The position numbers were made by a program, and so were the translations under genes. A stretch of 64,000 nt of DNA from Planococcus sp. ISL-110. Lineage in GTDB: Bacteria > Bacillota > Bacilli > Bacillales_A > Planococcaceae. The DNA lies in NCBI RefSeq assembly GCF_018613575.1, contig NZ_JAGGPX010000011.1:165482-229481 (forward strand), read 5' to 3'. The first letter of the stretch is position 1. Each line of letters begins with the position of its first letter. Below, in pieces: positions 44,249-54,570 of the stretch. The notes under the pieces were generated by a model. It made no database searches. It saw only the letters and a list, made by a program, of their open reading frames with translations, and was not told the origin of the DNA.

Positions 44249-44288
44249 TCTTTTTGTTTTCATTTTATTAAGTGAGGTGGGCTTATCA

Positions 44289-45758
44289 TTGTCTCAATTA
44301 GAAACCCCGTTATTTGATGCGCTTTTAAAGCATCGAAACCGGCACCCGATCCAATTTCATATTCCCGGCCATAAAAAAGGCCAGGGCGTCGATCCCGCAT
44401 TCCGGGAATTTGTCGGTGATAATATTTTATCCATTGATTTGATTAATATCGCCCCTCTGGACGATTTGCATGCTCCAAAAGGCGTCATTAAAGACGCGCA
44501 GGAATTGGCTGCCAAAGCATTCGGCGCAGATCATACATTCTTTTCGGTACAAGGTACAAGCGGCGCCATCATGACTATGATTCTGAGTGTGGTCGGTCCC
44601 AACGACAAAATTCTTGTGCCGCGGAATGTCCATAAATCCATTATGTCGGCCATCGTCTTTGCTGGAGCCATCCCGATTTTCATCCACCCTGAAGTAGATC
44701 CCGAACTCGGCATCTCCCACGGCATTTCTGCAGAAGCTGTAGAAAAAGCGATGATTGAATACCCGGATGCTAAAGCTGTTCTGGTCATCAATCCGACGTA
44801 CTTTGGCATAGCTGCTGATTTAAAACGGATTGTCGACATTGCGCATGCACGCAATGTGCCGGTTCTTGTCGATGAAGCACACGGTGTCCATATCCACTTC
44901 CACAAATCCCTTCCTGTATCAGCAATGGCAGCAGGAGCGGATATGGCGGCGACTTCGGTCCATAAACTCGGTGGATCCATGACGCAAAGTTCTGTGCTCA
45001 ATGTCCGGGAAGGCCTAGTGTCGCCAAAGCGCGTACAGTCTACCCTATCGATGCTGACAACAACATCGACTTCCTATCCGATTCTGGCATCCCTTGACAC
45101 GGCGCGCCGTCAATTGGCGATTCATGGGTACGACCTGATCGACCAGGCAATCCGCCTGGCTCAGGACGCACGTAAGCGCATCAATAAGATTCCTCACTTA
45201 TATTGCGTCGGCAAAGAAGTGCTGAACTCGTCCGCAACTTTTGATATCGATCCGACGAAGCTGTTGATCAGCGTCAAGAATCTGGGCATCACAGGCCATC
45301 AGGCGGAGGAATGGCTGAGAGAAAACGCCAATATCGAAATCGAGCTTTCCGATCTATATAATATTCTCTGCTTGGTCACTATCGGCGACACCCGCAAAGA
45401 ATTGAATCTGCTGGTCAATGCTTTGCAGCGCATGAGTGAGGCGTTGGACAGTGAGGCTGCTGTCATTGAACCGGTTGTGCTGCTGCCCGATATTCCGCGG
45501 CTTGCCATGACACCGCGCGACGCTTTTTATGCGACGACGGAAGTCATTTCGATCAATGAGGCTGTAGGACGCATTTCTGCAGAATTCATCATGGTTTACC
45601 CGCCGGGCATCCCGATTTTCATTCCCGGTGAAATCATCACGGAAGAAAACATCAACTACATCCACATGAACGTAGCTGCCGGTTTGCCTGTACAGGGACC
45701 GGAAGATGATACGCTGCAGATGCTGCGCGTCATCAAGGAGCAGCAGGCAATCAGATAA
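44289..45758 (+). CDS. speA: Orn/Lys/Arg decarboxylase family, probable arginine decarboxylase SpeA
   Basis: This 489-residue PLP-dependent fold-I decarboxylase starts the polyamine pathway by making agmatine. N-terminal ETPLFDALLKH and QFHIPGHKKGQG, the VDEAHGVHIHFH block, and the PLP lysine in TSVHKLGGSMTQ are visible. Relatives include lysine decarboxylase, so arginine is inferred from the Bacillus synteny pdh-speA-yktA. The start is a TTG at 44289 eight bases after AGGTGG; a GTG at 44277 lies in that site. A polyamine importer operon lies 13 kb away. Confidence 0.88.
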   Translation: MSQLETPLFDALLKHRNRHPIQFHIPGHKKGQGVDPAFREFVGDNILSIDLINIAPLDDLHAPKGVIKDAQELAAKAFGADHTFFSVQGTSGAIMTMILSVVGPNDKILVPRNVHKSIMSAIVFAGAIPIFIHPEVDPELGISHGISAEAVEKAMIEYPDAKAVLVINPTYFGIAADLKRIVDIAHARNVPVLVDEAHGVHIHFHKSLPVSAMAAGADMAATSVHKLGGSMTQSSVLNVREGLVSPKRVQSTLSMLTTTSTSYPILASLDTARRQLAIHGYDLIDQAIRLAQDARKRINKIPHLYCVGKEVLNSSATFDIDPTKLLISVKNLGITGHQAEEWLRENANIEIELSDLYNILCLVTIGDTRKELNLLVNALQRMSEALDSEAAVIEPVVLLPDIPRLAMTPRDAFYATTEVISINEAVGRISAEFIMVYPPGIPIFIPGEIITEENINYIHMNVAAGLPVQGPEDDTLQMLRVIKEQQAIR

Positions 45759-45762
45759 AAGC

Positions 45763-45801
45763 AAAAAAGATCCAAGAGCAGGGGCTCTTGGATCTTTTTT
45801 A
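45763..45801. terminator. Bidirectional terminator between speA and the deacetylase gene
   Basis: AAAAAAGATCCAAGAGC and GCTCTTGGATCTTTTTT form a near-perfect stem with a short loop. Confidence 0.93.
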
Positions 45802-46635
45802 AATGCCTTCTATAGCTGCAGGATCTACAAAGCCATAGCCCTTATCTTTCAAGCCTTGAATGATGCCTGGAAGGGCTTCTGAAGTCCATTCACGGTCGTG
45901 CATCAACAAGTTGGCGCCATTGTTCAAGAACTCCGTATTGATCATGATATCTGTCAAGGATTGAGCGTTCTGGTACTGCTGTTCCCAGTCATAGCCGTAT
46001 GTCCAGTTCATAAGAACCATTTTCTGCTCCTGGACGAGCTGTTTGCTGAAATCGGTATTGGCTCCGTGGGGTGCCCGGAAAAACTTTGGCTTTTCACCAA
46101 TGATCTGTTCGATCGTATCACTCAGTTGCAGAATTTCTTCCCTTTGCTGCTGTTCAGTCAAATTCCTTAAGTTCGGATGGCCATTGGTATGATTACCGAT
46201 GGCGAATCCCATTTCATGGAGTTTTTTCAGCTGTTGTTTTTCTTCATCCGTATCCAAGAAGTGGCCATTGACGAAAAAGATTGCCGGGATATTCTGGCTT
46301 TTCAATGTTTCTGCCATTTCCATCGCGCGCTTGTCCGGCGCATCATCAATTGTCAACAACACGACTTTTTCGTCAGCATCCGCAATCGGCTGGACAGACC
46401 AGTTAGCCGAATTGATCCGGTATTGCGGTTCAGCCACAGCCACTTTTTCCGCCTCTTCTTCTATCGCTGTCTCTTCTTTCGGTTCAACCGCTTTTTCAGT
46501 TTCTTTTTCTTCTTTACTCGCCGTCTGGGTTACAGCCGGTTCTTTTTCATCAACAGCAGAAGTATCGCTTTTTTCTCCGCACGCTGCCAGTAATAACATC
46601 ACAGCTACAAGAACCGTCCATTTTCTATGTACCAA
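45799..46635 (-). CDS. Polysaccharide deacetylase family lipoprotein
   Basis: This 278-residue protein has a lipoprotein signal (VMLLLAAC), a long linker rich in E, K and A (about residues 22-65), then a NodB-type deacetylase domain. Its first motif is TIDDAPD instead of the usual TFDDGP, the second is NHTNGHPN (HxxxH), and the third is RAPHG. It should remove N- or O-acetyl groups from peptidoglycan or another surface polymer at the outer face. The chosen TTG at 46635 follows AAGGGGTG by about eight bases. It is a single-gene unit between speA and pdhD. Confidence 0.85.
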   Translation of the reverse strand: MVHRKWTVLVAVMLLLAACGEKSDTSAVDEKEPAVTQTASKEEKETEKAVEPKEETAIEEEAEKVAVAEPQYRINSANWSVQPIADADEKVVLLTIDDAPDKRAMEMAETLKSQNIPAIFFVNGHFLDTDEEKQQLKKLHEMGFAIGNHTNGHPNLRNLTEQQQREEILQLSDTIEQIIGEKPKFFRAPHGANTDFSKQLVQEQKMVLMNWTYGYDWEQQYQNAQSLTDIMINTEFLNNGANLLMHDREWTSEALPGIIQGLKDKGYGFVDPAAIEGI

Positions 46636-46687
46636 TCCAAACACCCCTTTTCTAAACAAATCTTACCACGGAAAGTAGATTCATTCC

Positions 46688-46718
46688 AAAAAAAAAAGAA
46701 GCCGCAAATGCGGCTTCC
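46688..46718 (-). terminator. Terminator of the pdh operon
   Basis: GAAGCCGCA and TGCGGCTTC form the stem, followed by a long T run on the minus strand, just past pdhD. Confidence 0.93.
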
Positions 46719-46723
46719 ATTGT

Positions 46724-48133
46724 TTATTTGATGATATGAATTGGCGTTCCAAGAGCTACTTCTGCAGCTTCCATTGTGATTTCAGAAAGTGTTGGGTGAG
46801 CATGGATCGTCATTGCGATATCTTCCACTGTCATTCCAGCTTCGATAGCAAGACCAAGCTCGGCGATCATATCTGATGCGCCTGCTCCAACAATTTGTGC
46901 ACCTAACAGCAAGCCGTCAGATTTACGTGAAACCAGTTTCACGAATCCTTCAGTTGCGTTTAACGAAAGAGCACGGCCGTTTGCAGCGAATGGGAATTTC
47001 GCAGCCGCAGCTTCGAATCCTTCTTCTTTTGCCTGTTCTTCAGACAAGCCAACGCTTGCAAGTTCCGGATCTGTAAAGCAGACCGCGGGAATAGCCATAT
47101 AATCAACTTCAGACTTCTCGCCTGCAATAGCTTCTGCAGCAACTTTACCTTCATATGAAGCTTTATGCGCCAATTGAAGGCCAGCTACCACATCACCGAT
47201 TGCATAAATGTTGGAGATGTTTGTGCGGCATTGTTTGTCGACTTCGATCAAGCCGCGGTCAGACATGTTCAAGTTCAATTCTTCAAGACCCATTTCGTCT
47301 GTATTTGGACGACGGCCAACAGTTACAAGAACATAGTCAGCTTCAAGCGTTTTTTCTTCTCCGCCTGCTTCGTATGATACTGTAACGCCAGAATCAGTTT
47401 CTTCTACACCTTTAGCAGATGCTTTAGTGATCACTTCAACGCCTTTTTTCTTCAATCCTTTTTTGACGATGGCTGTCATTTGCTTTTCAAACCCAGCAAG
47501 GATGTCCGGTGCGCCTTCAAGGATTGTTACTTCAGAACCCATGTTTGCAAATGCAGTACCAAGCTCTGTACCGATATACCCGCCGCCGATAACGACAAGT
47601 TTTTTCGGAAGCTCAGAGAGTGCCAAAGCTCCAGTTGAATTAATCACGCGTTTTGTAAATTTAAAAGTTGGGATTTCAACCGGACGAGATCCAGTTGCGA
47701 TAATCGCATTCTTAAACTTATAAGTTTGTGCTGAATTCTCATCCATGATGCGAACAGTGTTTTCATCAACGAAATAAGCTTCGCCACGCAGGATTTCGAC
47801 TTTATTGCCCTTTAGAAGAGACTCAACGCCGCCAGTCAATTTCTTCACGACGCCGTCTTTGAATGCTTGCGCTTTTTCAAAGTTGAGTGAAACTTCTTTT
47901 GCGACAATTCCCATGTCTTCTGAATGCTGAGCTTCCTCAAAACGGTGCCCAACAGAAATCATCGCTTTTGAAGGGATACAGCCGACATTCAAGCAAACGC
48001 CGCCAATGTATTCTTTCTCCACGATTGTTACTTTCTGGCCAGTTTGTGCTGCACGGATTGCTGCAACATAACCGCCAGGGCCTGAGCCAATTACGAGCGT
48101 GTCTGTTTCGATCGGAAAATCTCCTACTACCAT
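46724..48133 (-). CDS. pdhD: Dihydrolipoyl dehydrogenase (E3), PdhD
   Basis: E3 re-oxidises dihydrolipoamide using FAD and NAD. This 469-residue protein has the FAD motif [16 protein letters not shown], the redox disulfide in [15 protein letters not shown], the NAD motif [13 protein letters not shown] and the C-terminal IHAHPTLSE with the catalytic histidine. It is the last gene of pdhABCD and is followed by the operon terminator. It may also serve other 2-oxoacid dehydrogenases. Confidence 0.98.
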   Translation of the reverse strand: MVVGDFPIETDTLVIGSGPGGYVAAIRAAQTGQKVTIVEKEYIGGVCLNVGCIPSKAMISVGHRFEEAQHSEDMGIVAKEVSLNFEKAQAFKDGVVKKLTGGVESLLKGNKVEILRGEAYFVDENTVRIMDENSAQTYKFKNAIIATGSRPVEIPTFKFTKRVINSTGALALSELPKKLVVIGGGYIGTELGTAFANMGSEVTILEGAPDILAGFEKQMTAIVKKGLKKKGVEVITKASAKGVEETDSGVTVSYEAGGEEKTLEADYVLVTVGRRPNTDEMGLEELNLNMSDRGLIEVDKQCRTNISNIYAIGDVVAGLQLAHKASYEGKVAAEAIAGEKSEVDYMAIPAVCFTDPELASVGLSEEQAKEEGFEAAAAKFPFAANGRALSLNATEGFVKLVSRKSDGLLLGAQIVGAGASDMIAELGLAIEAGMTVEDIAMTIHAHPTLSEITMEAAEVALGTPIHIIK

Positions 48134-48138
48134 AAGTT

Positions 48139-49521
48139 TTACGCCTCCATTAATAGTAATTCAGGTTGACTTAATAAACGTTTAATATGATTTAATGCGT
48201 GCTGTGCTGTTGCACCATCGATCATTCTGTGATCGAAGCTCAATGACAATGCTAACACAGGTGCTGCTACAATTTCACCATTTTTAATTACAGGCTTTTC
48301 CGCAATGCGGCCAATTCCGAGAATTGCCACTTCCGGATGGTTGATGACAGGTGTGAACCATTGCCCGCCAGCAGAACCGATGTTTGTGATTGAGCATGAC
48401 GCGCCTTTCATTTCAGCAGCGGATAATTTACCATCACGCGCTTTAGTCGCTAAGCCGTTGATTTCATCAGAAATCGCGAATACCGACTTGCGGTCTGCGT
48501 TTTTGATAACTGGAACCATTAATCCTTTTCCTGTATCAGCTGCAATGCCGATATTGAAATAATGCTTCTGGATAATCTCGCTTGTTTCATCATCAAATGA
48601 TGTGTTCAGGGCTGGGAATTCACGCAATGTGCTGACCAACGCTTTTACCACATACGGCAAATAAGTCAGTTTGATTTCTTTTTCTGCTGCAATGTCCTTG
48701 AATTTCTTGCGGTGTGCAACCAATTCAGTAACATCCACTTCGTCCATCAAGGTTACGTGAGGAGCGGTCTGTTTTGAATAAACCATCGCTTTAGCGATTG
48801 CTTTGCGTATACCGGACATCTTCTCACGAGTTTCAGGGAATTCACCTTCAGGAGTTGCTGGTGCTTTAGGTGCAGCTTTTTCAGTGCTTTCTGCTGCCGC
48901 TTCTTGCGGTGCTTCAGAAGCCGCTGGTGTTGCCGCTTTCTGGTCGCCGTTCATGAAGGCTTCCACATCTTCTCTTAATACACGGCCATTATTGCCGGAG
49001 CCTGAGACTTGTTTGATGTTAACATCGTTGTCGCGCGCAAATTTGCGGACAGATGGCATTGAAATGACGCGTGCATTCGGATCTGACTCTTCTGTTGAGT
49101 CAGCTTGTGGCTGATCTCCGGCACCGGTCTGCTCTTTCGGTGCTTCTTCTTTGGCAGGCGCCTTGTCAACTTCCTGCCCTGATTCAGCTGTACCGGATTG
49201 CACTTGCTCAGCGGTTTCTTCTTTTACTTCGGGAGCGGCTTCTTTTTTGTCGCCTTGTTCTTCATCTTCTCCACCATCAGCATCAGGTGCATCAATGCGG
49301 ATTAAAACATCGCCTACTACAGCAACGGTCCCTTCTTCCACTAATACTTCTTCAATTGTTCCTGAAACCGGCGACGGAATTTCAACGACCGCCTTGTCAT
49401 TTTGCACTTCGACAAGAATATCGTCTTCTTCGATCGTATCACCTGCTTTTACGAACCATTTTACGATTTCACCTTCATGGATACCTTCTCCGATATCAGG
49501 CAAACGAAATTCAAAAGCCAT
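48139..49521 (-). CDS. pdhC: Dihydrolipoyllysine acetyltransferase (E2), PdhC
   Basis: E2 is the core of the PDH complex. It has one lipoyl domain with the lysine motif [12 protein letters not shown] near residue 44, a long A/E/Q/P-rich linker, a peripheral subunit-binding domain ([14 protein letters not shown]), a second linker, and a catalytic domain ending with [16 protein letters not shown], where the catalytic histidine lies. I chose the ATG at 49521, eight bases after AAAGGG, giving 460 residues; a GTG three codons upstream lies within the site region. Confidence 0.97.
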   Translation of the reverse strand: MAFEFRLPDIGEGIHEGEIVKWFVKAGDTIEEDDILVEVQNDKAVVEIPSPVSGTIEEVLVEEGTVAVVGDVLIRIDAPDADGGEDEEQGDKKEAAPEVKEETAEQVQSGTAESGQEVDKAPAKEEAPKEQTGAGDQPQADSTEESDPNARVISMPSVRKFARDNDVNIKQVSGSGNNGRVLREDVEAFMNGDQKAATPAASEAPQEAAAESTEKAAPKAPATPEGEFPETREKMSGIRKAIAKAMVYSKQTAPHVTLMDEVDVTELVAHRKKFKDIAAEKEIKLTYLPYVVKALVSTLREFPALNTSFDDETSEIIQKHYFNIGIAADTGKGLMVPVIKNADRKSVFAISDEINGLATKARDGKLSAAEMKGASCSITNIGSAGGQWFTPVINHPEVAILGIGRIAEKPVIKNGEIVAAPVLALSLSFDHRMIDGATAQHALNHIKRLLSQPELLLMEA

Positions 49522-49549
49522 GTATTTCACCCTTTCGTTTCTGTCTATT

Positions 49550-50527
49550 TTAGAACGTAAGTACTTTTTTTGCTGTTTCTACTATATCATTCGCATTTGG
49601 AAGCCAAACTTGTTCCGCTTGTGAGAATGGGAATACGGAGTCCGGCGCGGTTACACGAAGAACTGGTGCCTCCAGGCTCAAAATTGCACGGTCAGTGATT
49701 TCAGCCACGACACTCGCTGCGATGCCAGCTTGTTTTTGAGCTTCCTGAACCACCATAGCGCGTCCAGTTTTCTCCACAGATGCGATGATTGTTTCAATAT
49801 CAAGCGGTTGGATGGTGCGAAGGTCGACCACTTCAACCGAATAGTTTTCTTTTTCAAGTGCTTCTGCCGCTTTGATGCTTTCCTGCACCATCGCGCCGTA
49901 AGCGATAATGGTTAAATCCTTGCCTTCACGTTTCACTTCAGCTTTGCCAAGTGGAATCGTGTACTCTTCTTCAGGTACTTCCTGGCGGAATGAACGGTAC
50001 AGTTTCATATGCTCAAGGAAAATAACCGGGTCATTATCTCGGATTGCTGAAATCAGCAATCCTTTTGCATCGTAAGGTGTAGAAGGGATGACCACTTTCA
50101 GGCCAGGCTGAGCCGCCATTAATCCTTCTAATGAATCAGCGTGCATTTCTGGTGTGTGAACGCCGCCACCAAATGGTGAACGGATTGTTACCGGCGAGTT
50201 CAGGCTGCCGCCGCTGCGGAAACGCATGCGTGCCATTTGTCCGCTGATGGAATCCATCACTTCAAAGACAAATCCGAAAAACTGGATTTCGGGAACAGGA
50301 CGATATCCCTGCAAAGCAAGACCTATTGCAAGGCCGCCGATTCCTGATTCCGCCAAAGGCGTATCAAAGACACGCTCTTCTCCGAACTCTTTCTGCAAAC
50401 CTTCTGTTGCACGGAATACCCCACCGTTATTTCCTACATCTTCACCGAAAACTAGAACGTTTTCATCGTTCTTCATCTCTGTTTTCAGAGCGTCGGTAAT
50501 CGCTTGGATCATAGTTAGTTGTGCCAT
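49550..50527 (-). CDS. pdhB: Pyruvate dehydrogenase E1 component, beta subunit PdhB
   Basis: E1 beta (325 residues) helps bind thiamine diphosphate and mediates alpha2beta2 assembly. Typical blocks are [38 protein letters not shown] and the ICP box [15 protein letters not shown]. It overlaps nothing but lies four bases after pdhA. Its start has GGAG at a rather long distance of about 12 bases, so translation may depend on coupling to pdhA. Confidence 0.97.
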   Translation of the reverse strand: MAQLTMIQAITDALKTEMKNDENVLVFGEDVGNNGGVFRATEGLQKEFGEERVFDTPLAESGIGGLAIGLALQGYRPVPEIQFFGFVFEVMDSISGQMARMRFRSGGSLNSPVTIRSPFGGGVHTPEMHADSLEGLMAAQPGLKVVIPSTPYDAKGLLISAIRDNDPVIFLEHMKLYRSFRQEVPEEEYTIPLGKAEVKREGKDLTIIAYGAMVQESIKAAEALEKENYSVEVVDLRTIQPLDIETIIASVEKTGRAMVVQEAQKQAGIAASVVAEITDRAILSLEAPVLRVTAPDSVFPFSQAEQVWLPNANDIVETAKKVLTF

Positions 50528-50530
50528 GGC

Positions 50531-51745
<1,215 letters not shown>

Positions 51746-51872
51746 TCATAGAGAACCTAACATTATTGGACAAGAATAATTGAAAGATAATTCAAATTTC
51801 TCAAACTGTATCAGTTACTTTTCTCTCCTGTATTATAATACAGATCCTAATCCAAACATCTTTTATAGCACA

Positions 51873-51899
51873 GAAAAAGCGACCTCAAAGGTCGCTTAT
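51873..51899 (-). terminator. Intrinsic terminator of ykyA overlapping its stop codon
   Basis: AAGCGACC and GGTCGCTT pair around a five-base loop, followed by T on the minus strand. Confidence 0.85.
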
Positions 51900-52540
51900 T
51901 CCCCACTCTCATTTAATTTCTCCATTGTTGTATCCTTCAATTCGTTTACCTGTTGCGTTAATTCATTAAACTCTGTAACAGCCATCTGTACCTTTTCATT
52001 TTGGCTGTTCACTTCAGCAGCCTTTTCCTGAAGCATCTGCAGCGTACTTTCCTGGTCCATGAGCATTTCATACAATTCCTTCTGATGCACGATCAATTCT
52101 TCGTACGCTTCAGCAAATCTGTCATGCGCGGTAAAACGCTCCAGCATTTCCGCTTTTAGCGCTTCCAGATCCGTTTTCACAGCTTCTTCATCGGTTGATT
52201 CAATCACTCCATCGATTTCAGCAAATGTTTCTTCAGCTGACTGCATCGAGTCCATTTCAGCCTGCAGGAACTCAAGCCGCTCATCTGCCGAATCAAGCGC
52301 TTCCTGAGCCTGTTCCACCACCTGGTCCTGCTGCTCTTGTGTCAAAGACATTGCTTGCTCGAATAATTGCTGTTCGGCTTTCTCCCGCTCTTCCAGATCA
52401 TCCTGCACAGCCCGGTATTCCTCTTCCTCATTAAAGGTGTCATTTAATACCTGATCCAACTCTTCACGAGTGCCTGATCCCGAACAGCCAGCCAAAAACA
52501 GAAAGCTGGCAACCATAGCTGCTATCCCTACTTTTTTCAT
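51896..52540 (-). CDS. ykyA: YkyA family lipoprotein
   Basis: This 214-residue lipoprotein has a signal with the lipobox LFLAGC at about residues 15-20. The rest is an almost continuous acidic coiled coil, rich in E, Q and A. YkyA-type proteins, described as putative cell-wall binding lipoproteins, lie upstream of pdhA in B. subtilis, as here. It is a single-gene unit with its own promoter and terminator. No function is established. Confidence 0.85.
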   Translation of the reverse strand: MKKVGIAAMVASFLFLAGCSGSGTREELDQVLNDTFNEEEEYRAVQDDLEEREKAEQQLFEQAMSLTQEQQDQVVEQAQEALDSADERLEFLQAEMDSMQSAEETFAEIDGVIESTDEEAVKTDLEALKAEMLERFTAHDRFAEAYEELIVHQKELYEMLMDQESTLQMLQEKAAEVNSQNEKVQMAVTEFNELTQQVNELKDTTMEKLNESGE

Positions 52541-52570
52541 TACACTTCACCCCTTAATTTCCATGAATTA

Positions 52571-52599
52571 ACTATAGTATGCCACTGGAGAAAATACAA
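52571..52599 (-). promoter_or_regulatory. Probable promoter of ykyA
   Basis: On the minus strand, TTGTAT (52599-52594), 17 bases, then TATAGT (52576-52571), about 30 bases before the ykyA start. Confidence 0.68.
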
Positions 52600-52686
52600 C
52601 TCAGCCCACAGCTTTTTCTTTTTTCAAAATCGCTGAGTTGCGTTATAATAAAATGTATAGCAAGCTATTTGAAAGGATGAAATCAC

Positions 52687-53253
52687 TTGATACGAATGAA
52701 AGAAATAATACGTGAAGGTCATCCTACACTCAGGAAACGTTCAGAAGATGTAAAGTTCCCTCTTTCTGAAGAAGATCGGAAATTGGGTGAAGACCTTTTC
52801 GAATACGTAGTGAATAGCCAGGACGACGAACTGTCTGAAAAATACGACCTGCGTCCCGGCGTCGGAATTGCAGCGCCTCAAATAAATCAGGCAAAACGGA
52901 TTTTCGCCCTGCACTTTGACGATAGTTCTGGAGAAAACCTCAGCATGATCGCCTTTAACCCTAAAATCGTCAGCCATTCTGTGGAAAAAGCTTATTTAGC
53001 GGCAGGAGAAGGATGTTTATCTGTTGATCGCGCAATTCCTGGCTATGTGCCCAGATATGCTCGGGTCACCGTCAAAGCTTTTAACTTAGATGGAGAAGAA
53101 GTCAAATTGCGCTTAAAAGGACTCCCCGCCATCGCATTTCAGCATGAACTTGATCACTTGAATGGCATCATGTTCTTCGACCACATCAATCCGAAAAATC
53201 CATTTGCCGAAATTGAAAATGCCATTGCAATCGAAAGAGACTCGGCTGAGTAA
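52687..53253 (+). CDS. def: Peptide deformylase
   Basis: The enzyme removes the formyl group from nascent N-terminal methionine. All three motifs are intact: GVGIAAPQI near residue 60, EGCLSVDR near residue 110, and QHELDHLNG near residue 153, giving the Cys and two His metal ligands. The protein is 188 residues, the long Gram-positive type 2 (DefB/YkrB). The TTG start matches the family start; the ATG three codons on is an alternative. It is divergent from ykyA, as in B. subtilis. A TATAAT sequence lies about 45 bases upstream. Confidence 0.97.
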   Translation: MIRMKEIIREGHPTLRKRSEDVKFPLSEEDRKLGEDLFEYVVNSQDDELSEKYDLRPGVGIAAPQINQAKRIFALHFDDSSGENLSMIAFNPKIVSHSVEKAYLAAGEGCLSVDRAIPGYVPRYARVTVKAFNLDGEEVKLRLKGLPAIAFQHELDHLNGIMFFDHINPKNPFAEIENAIAIERDSAE

Positions 53254-53271
53254 GCCGAGCCTCTTTTTTTG
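53237..53271 (+). terminator. Intrinsic terminator of def overlapping its stop codon
   Basis: CTCGGCT and AGCCGAG pair around GAGTA with outer GAG/CTC pairs, followed by seven T. The stop codon is in the loop region. Confidence 0.92.
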
Positions 53272-53300
53272 TTCAGCCCAAGAGCGTTTGCGCTTTTTTG

Positions 53301-54071
53301 TTAAATCAATTTCAAATGCTTGAACGCCTTAGCCAATCCGTCGTTGTCGACGTGGTCCGTGACATAGGAGGCACGTTTTTTTGTTTCTATGTGGCCGTTT
53401 TCCATCGCTACGCTGTATCCGGCAATGTCCATCATCTGCAGATCGTTCAGGCCATCTCCGAATGCGATCGTTTCCTCAATCGAATGTCCTGTGGCGCGGA
53501 TCAAACGCTCGATGCCACTCGCCTTTGTGCGGCCTTTTGGTGTAATATCGCATGATACCCGGTGCCAGCGGACAAAATCCACTTGCTTGAACGTATCGTG
53601 ATATTGCTGCTCTTCTTCTTTCTCACAGAACACCAGCGCCTGATAAATTTCATTATTCAAGTAAAAATCTTTCTCTACTTCTGGATGAGGCATTTTTAAA
53701 GTTTTGATGCTTTCGTCAATGTCCGGATGAAAATCAATGGAGGATACCATTTTCTTTTCGTTCATAAACACAATCGGGTGGTCGCGCTGTTCCGCAAATT
53801 CAAAGATATCGTTCAACATATTCGATTCGATAGCCTGTTTATGGATAGCTTGTCCTTTATGGGCAATATACTGCCCGTTGAACGTAATATACGTATCAAT
53901 CTTCAGTTCTTCCAAAATCTTAGTGATCATGAACGGTCCACGTCCTGTCGCAATCGCCAAATCGTGGCCATTCATCCGCGCTTGCTCCAATGCTTCTTTT
54001 GCAGAAGCCGGCAATTTCTTATGAGAATCCAGTAAGGTCCCATCAATATCCAGTAATAATAATTTAGGCAT
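53301..54071 (-). CDS. Cof-type HAD-IIB family hydrolase (YkrA-like)
   Basis: This 256-residue phosphatase has the HAD nucleophile motif LLLDIDGTLLDS at the start, the TGRG region, and the late motif IAFGDGLNDLQMMDIAG. The IIB cap lies in the middle. Such enzymes dephosphorylate sugar phosphates or flavin precursors; the substrate is unknown. It corresponds to ykrA in the B. subtilis order def-ykrA-rpoY-rnjA and converges on def. Confidence 0.9.
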   Translation of the reverse strand: MPKLLLLDIDGTLLDSHKKLPASAKEALEQARMNGHDLAIATGRGPFMITKILEELKIDTYITFNGQYIAHKGQAIHKQAIESNMLNDIFEFAEQRDHPIVFMNEKKMVSSIDFHPDIDESIKTLKMPHPEVEKDFYLNNEIYQALVFCEKEEEQQYHDTFKQVDFVRWHRVSCDITPKGRTKASGIERLIRATGHSIEETIAFGDGLNDLQMMDIAGYSVAMENGHIETKKRASYVTDHVDNDGLAKAFKHLKLI

Positions 54072-54122
54072 TTTATAGTCTCCATTCTGTTAGATAAGGC
54101 TTTTAAACCAAGGCCCGACTTC

Positions 54123-54151
54123 TTTACAGTTGTCAGAAAACGCAGTATAAT
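54123..54151 (+). promoter_or_regulatory. Near-consensus promoter of a 23-codon gene
   Basis: TTTACA (54123-54128), 17 bases, then TATAAT (54146-54151), with a ribosome-binding site starting eight bases after the -10. Confidence 0.82.
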
Positions 54152-54172
54152 CGCTGTAAGGAGTGGTTAGCC

Positions 54173-54244
54173 ATGCTGAAACGTTTGAAGAGAAAACTTC
54201 TCAGACAGCTCAATGGCATCATGAACAAAAAGAAAATTGCATAA
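54173..54244 (+). CDS. Candidate 23-residue basic peptide gene
   Basis: ATG to TAA gives 23 residues starting MLKRLKRKLL and ending MNKKKIA. AAGGAG lies nine bases before the ATG. The first half is an amphipathic, strongly basic helix; nine of 23 residues are K or R and there is no acidic residue. A near-consensus promoter is just upstream and a hairpin terminator just downstream, so this is a complete tiny transcription unit of about 130 bases. I do not recognise the peptide. It could be a small membrane-associated or ribosome-associated protein, or the transcript could be a small RNA. Confidence 0.6.
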   Translation: MLKRLKRKLLRQLNGIMNKKKIA

Positions 54245-54250
54245 ACTTTT

Positions 54251-54290
54251 TAGCCCTTCTTTATAAATAAGGAGGGCTATTCTTTATTTT
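54251..54290 (+). terminator. Terminator of the 23-codon gene
   Basis: TAGCCCTTC and GGAGGGCTA form a nine-pair stem (one G-T) followed by a T-rich stretch. Confidence 0.75.
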
Positions 54291-54355
54291 AGTCTAATGA
54301 CATGATAATATAAAGGAAGTGCATTTATTTGAGCGTGGAAAAAGGAGAGCAAACA

Positions 54356-54568
54356 ATGATTTTTAAAGTATACTACCAAGAAAACCGTTTTGAAGTACCA
54401 GTTCGTGAAAATACCCAAAGCCTTTATGTGGAAGCAGCATCCGAGCGTGAAGTCCGACACCACCTAAAAGACCGCAACTACAATATTGAACTTGTTCAAC
54501 TACTTGAAGGCAACCACCTCCAGTATGAACAAGCCGGCGAATATTACGAAGTTGAGAGTATCGAATAA
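54356..54568 (+). CDS. rpoY: RNA polymerase epsilon subunit RpoY (DUF1447)
   Basis: RpoY is the small auxiliary RNA polymerase subunit of Firmicutes. This 70-residue protein begins [19 protein letters not shown] and has the TQSLYVEA and [18 protein letters not shown] blocks. The ATG at 54356 follows AAGGAG by eight bases; the TTG start 27 bases upstream has no site. It lies two bases before rnjA, the conserved arrangement (ykzG-rnjA) in Bacillales, so the two are co-transcribed. Confidence 0.95.
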   Translation: MIFKVYYQENRFEVPVRENTQSLYVEAASEREVRHHLKDRNYNIELVQLLEGNHLQYEQAGEYYEVESIE

Positions 54569-54570
54569 CG

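Noticed and set aside
46199-46678. Serine- and phenylalanine-rich frame of about 159 codons opposite the deacetylase gene
   Set aside because: Its composition is the mirror of the E/K-rich linker on the other strand, and it crosses the real gene's start region.
49071-49553. Long open frame of about 160 codons antisense to pdhC
   Set aside because: It lies wholly opposite a certain gene, has leucine- and arginine-rich low-complexity sequence expected from the complement of an A/E/Q-rich linker, and has no ribosome-binding site.
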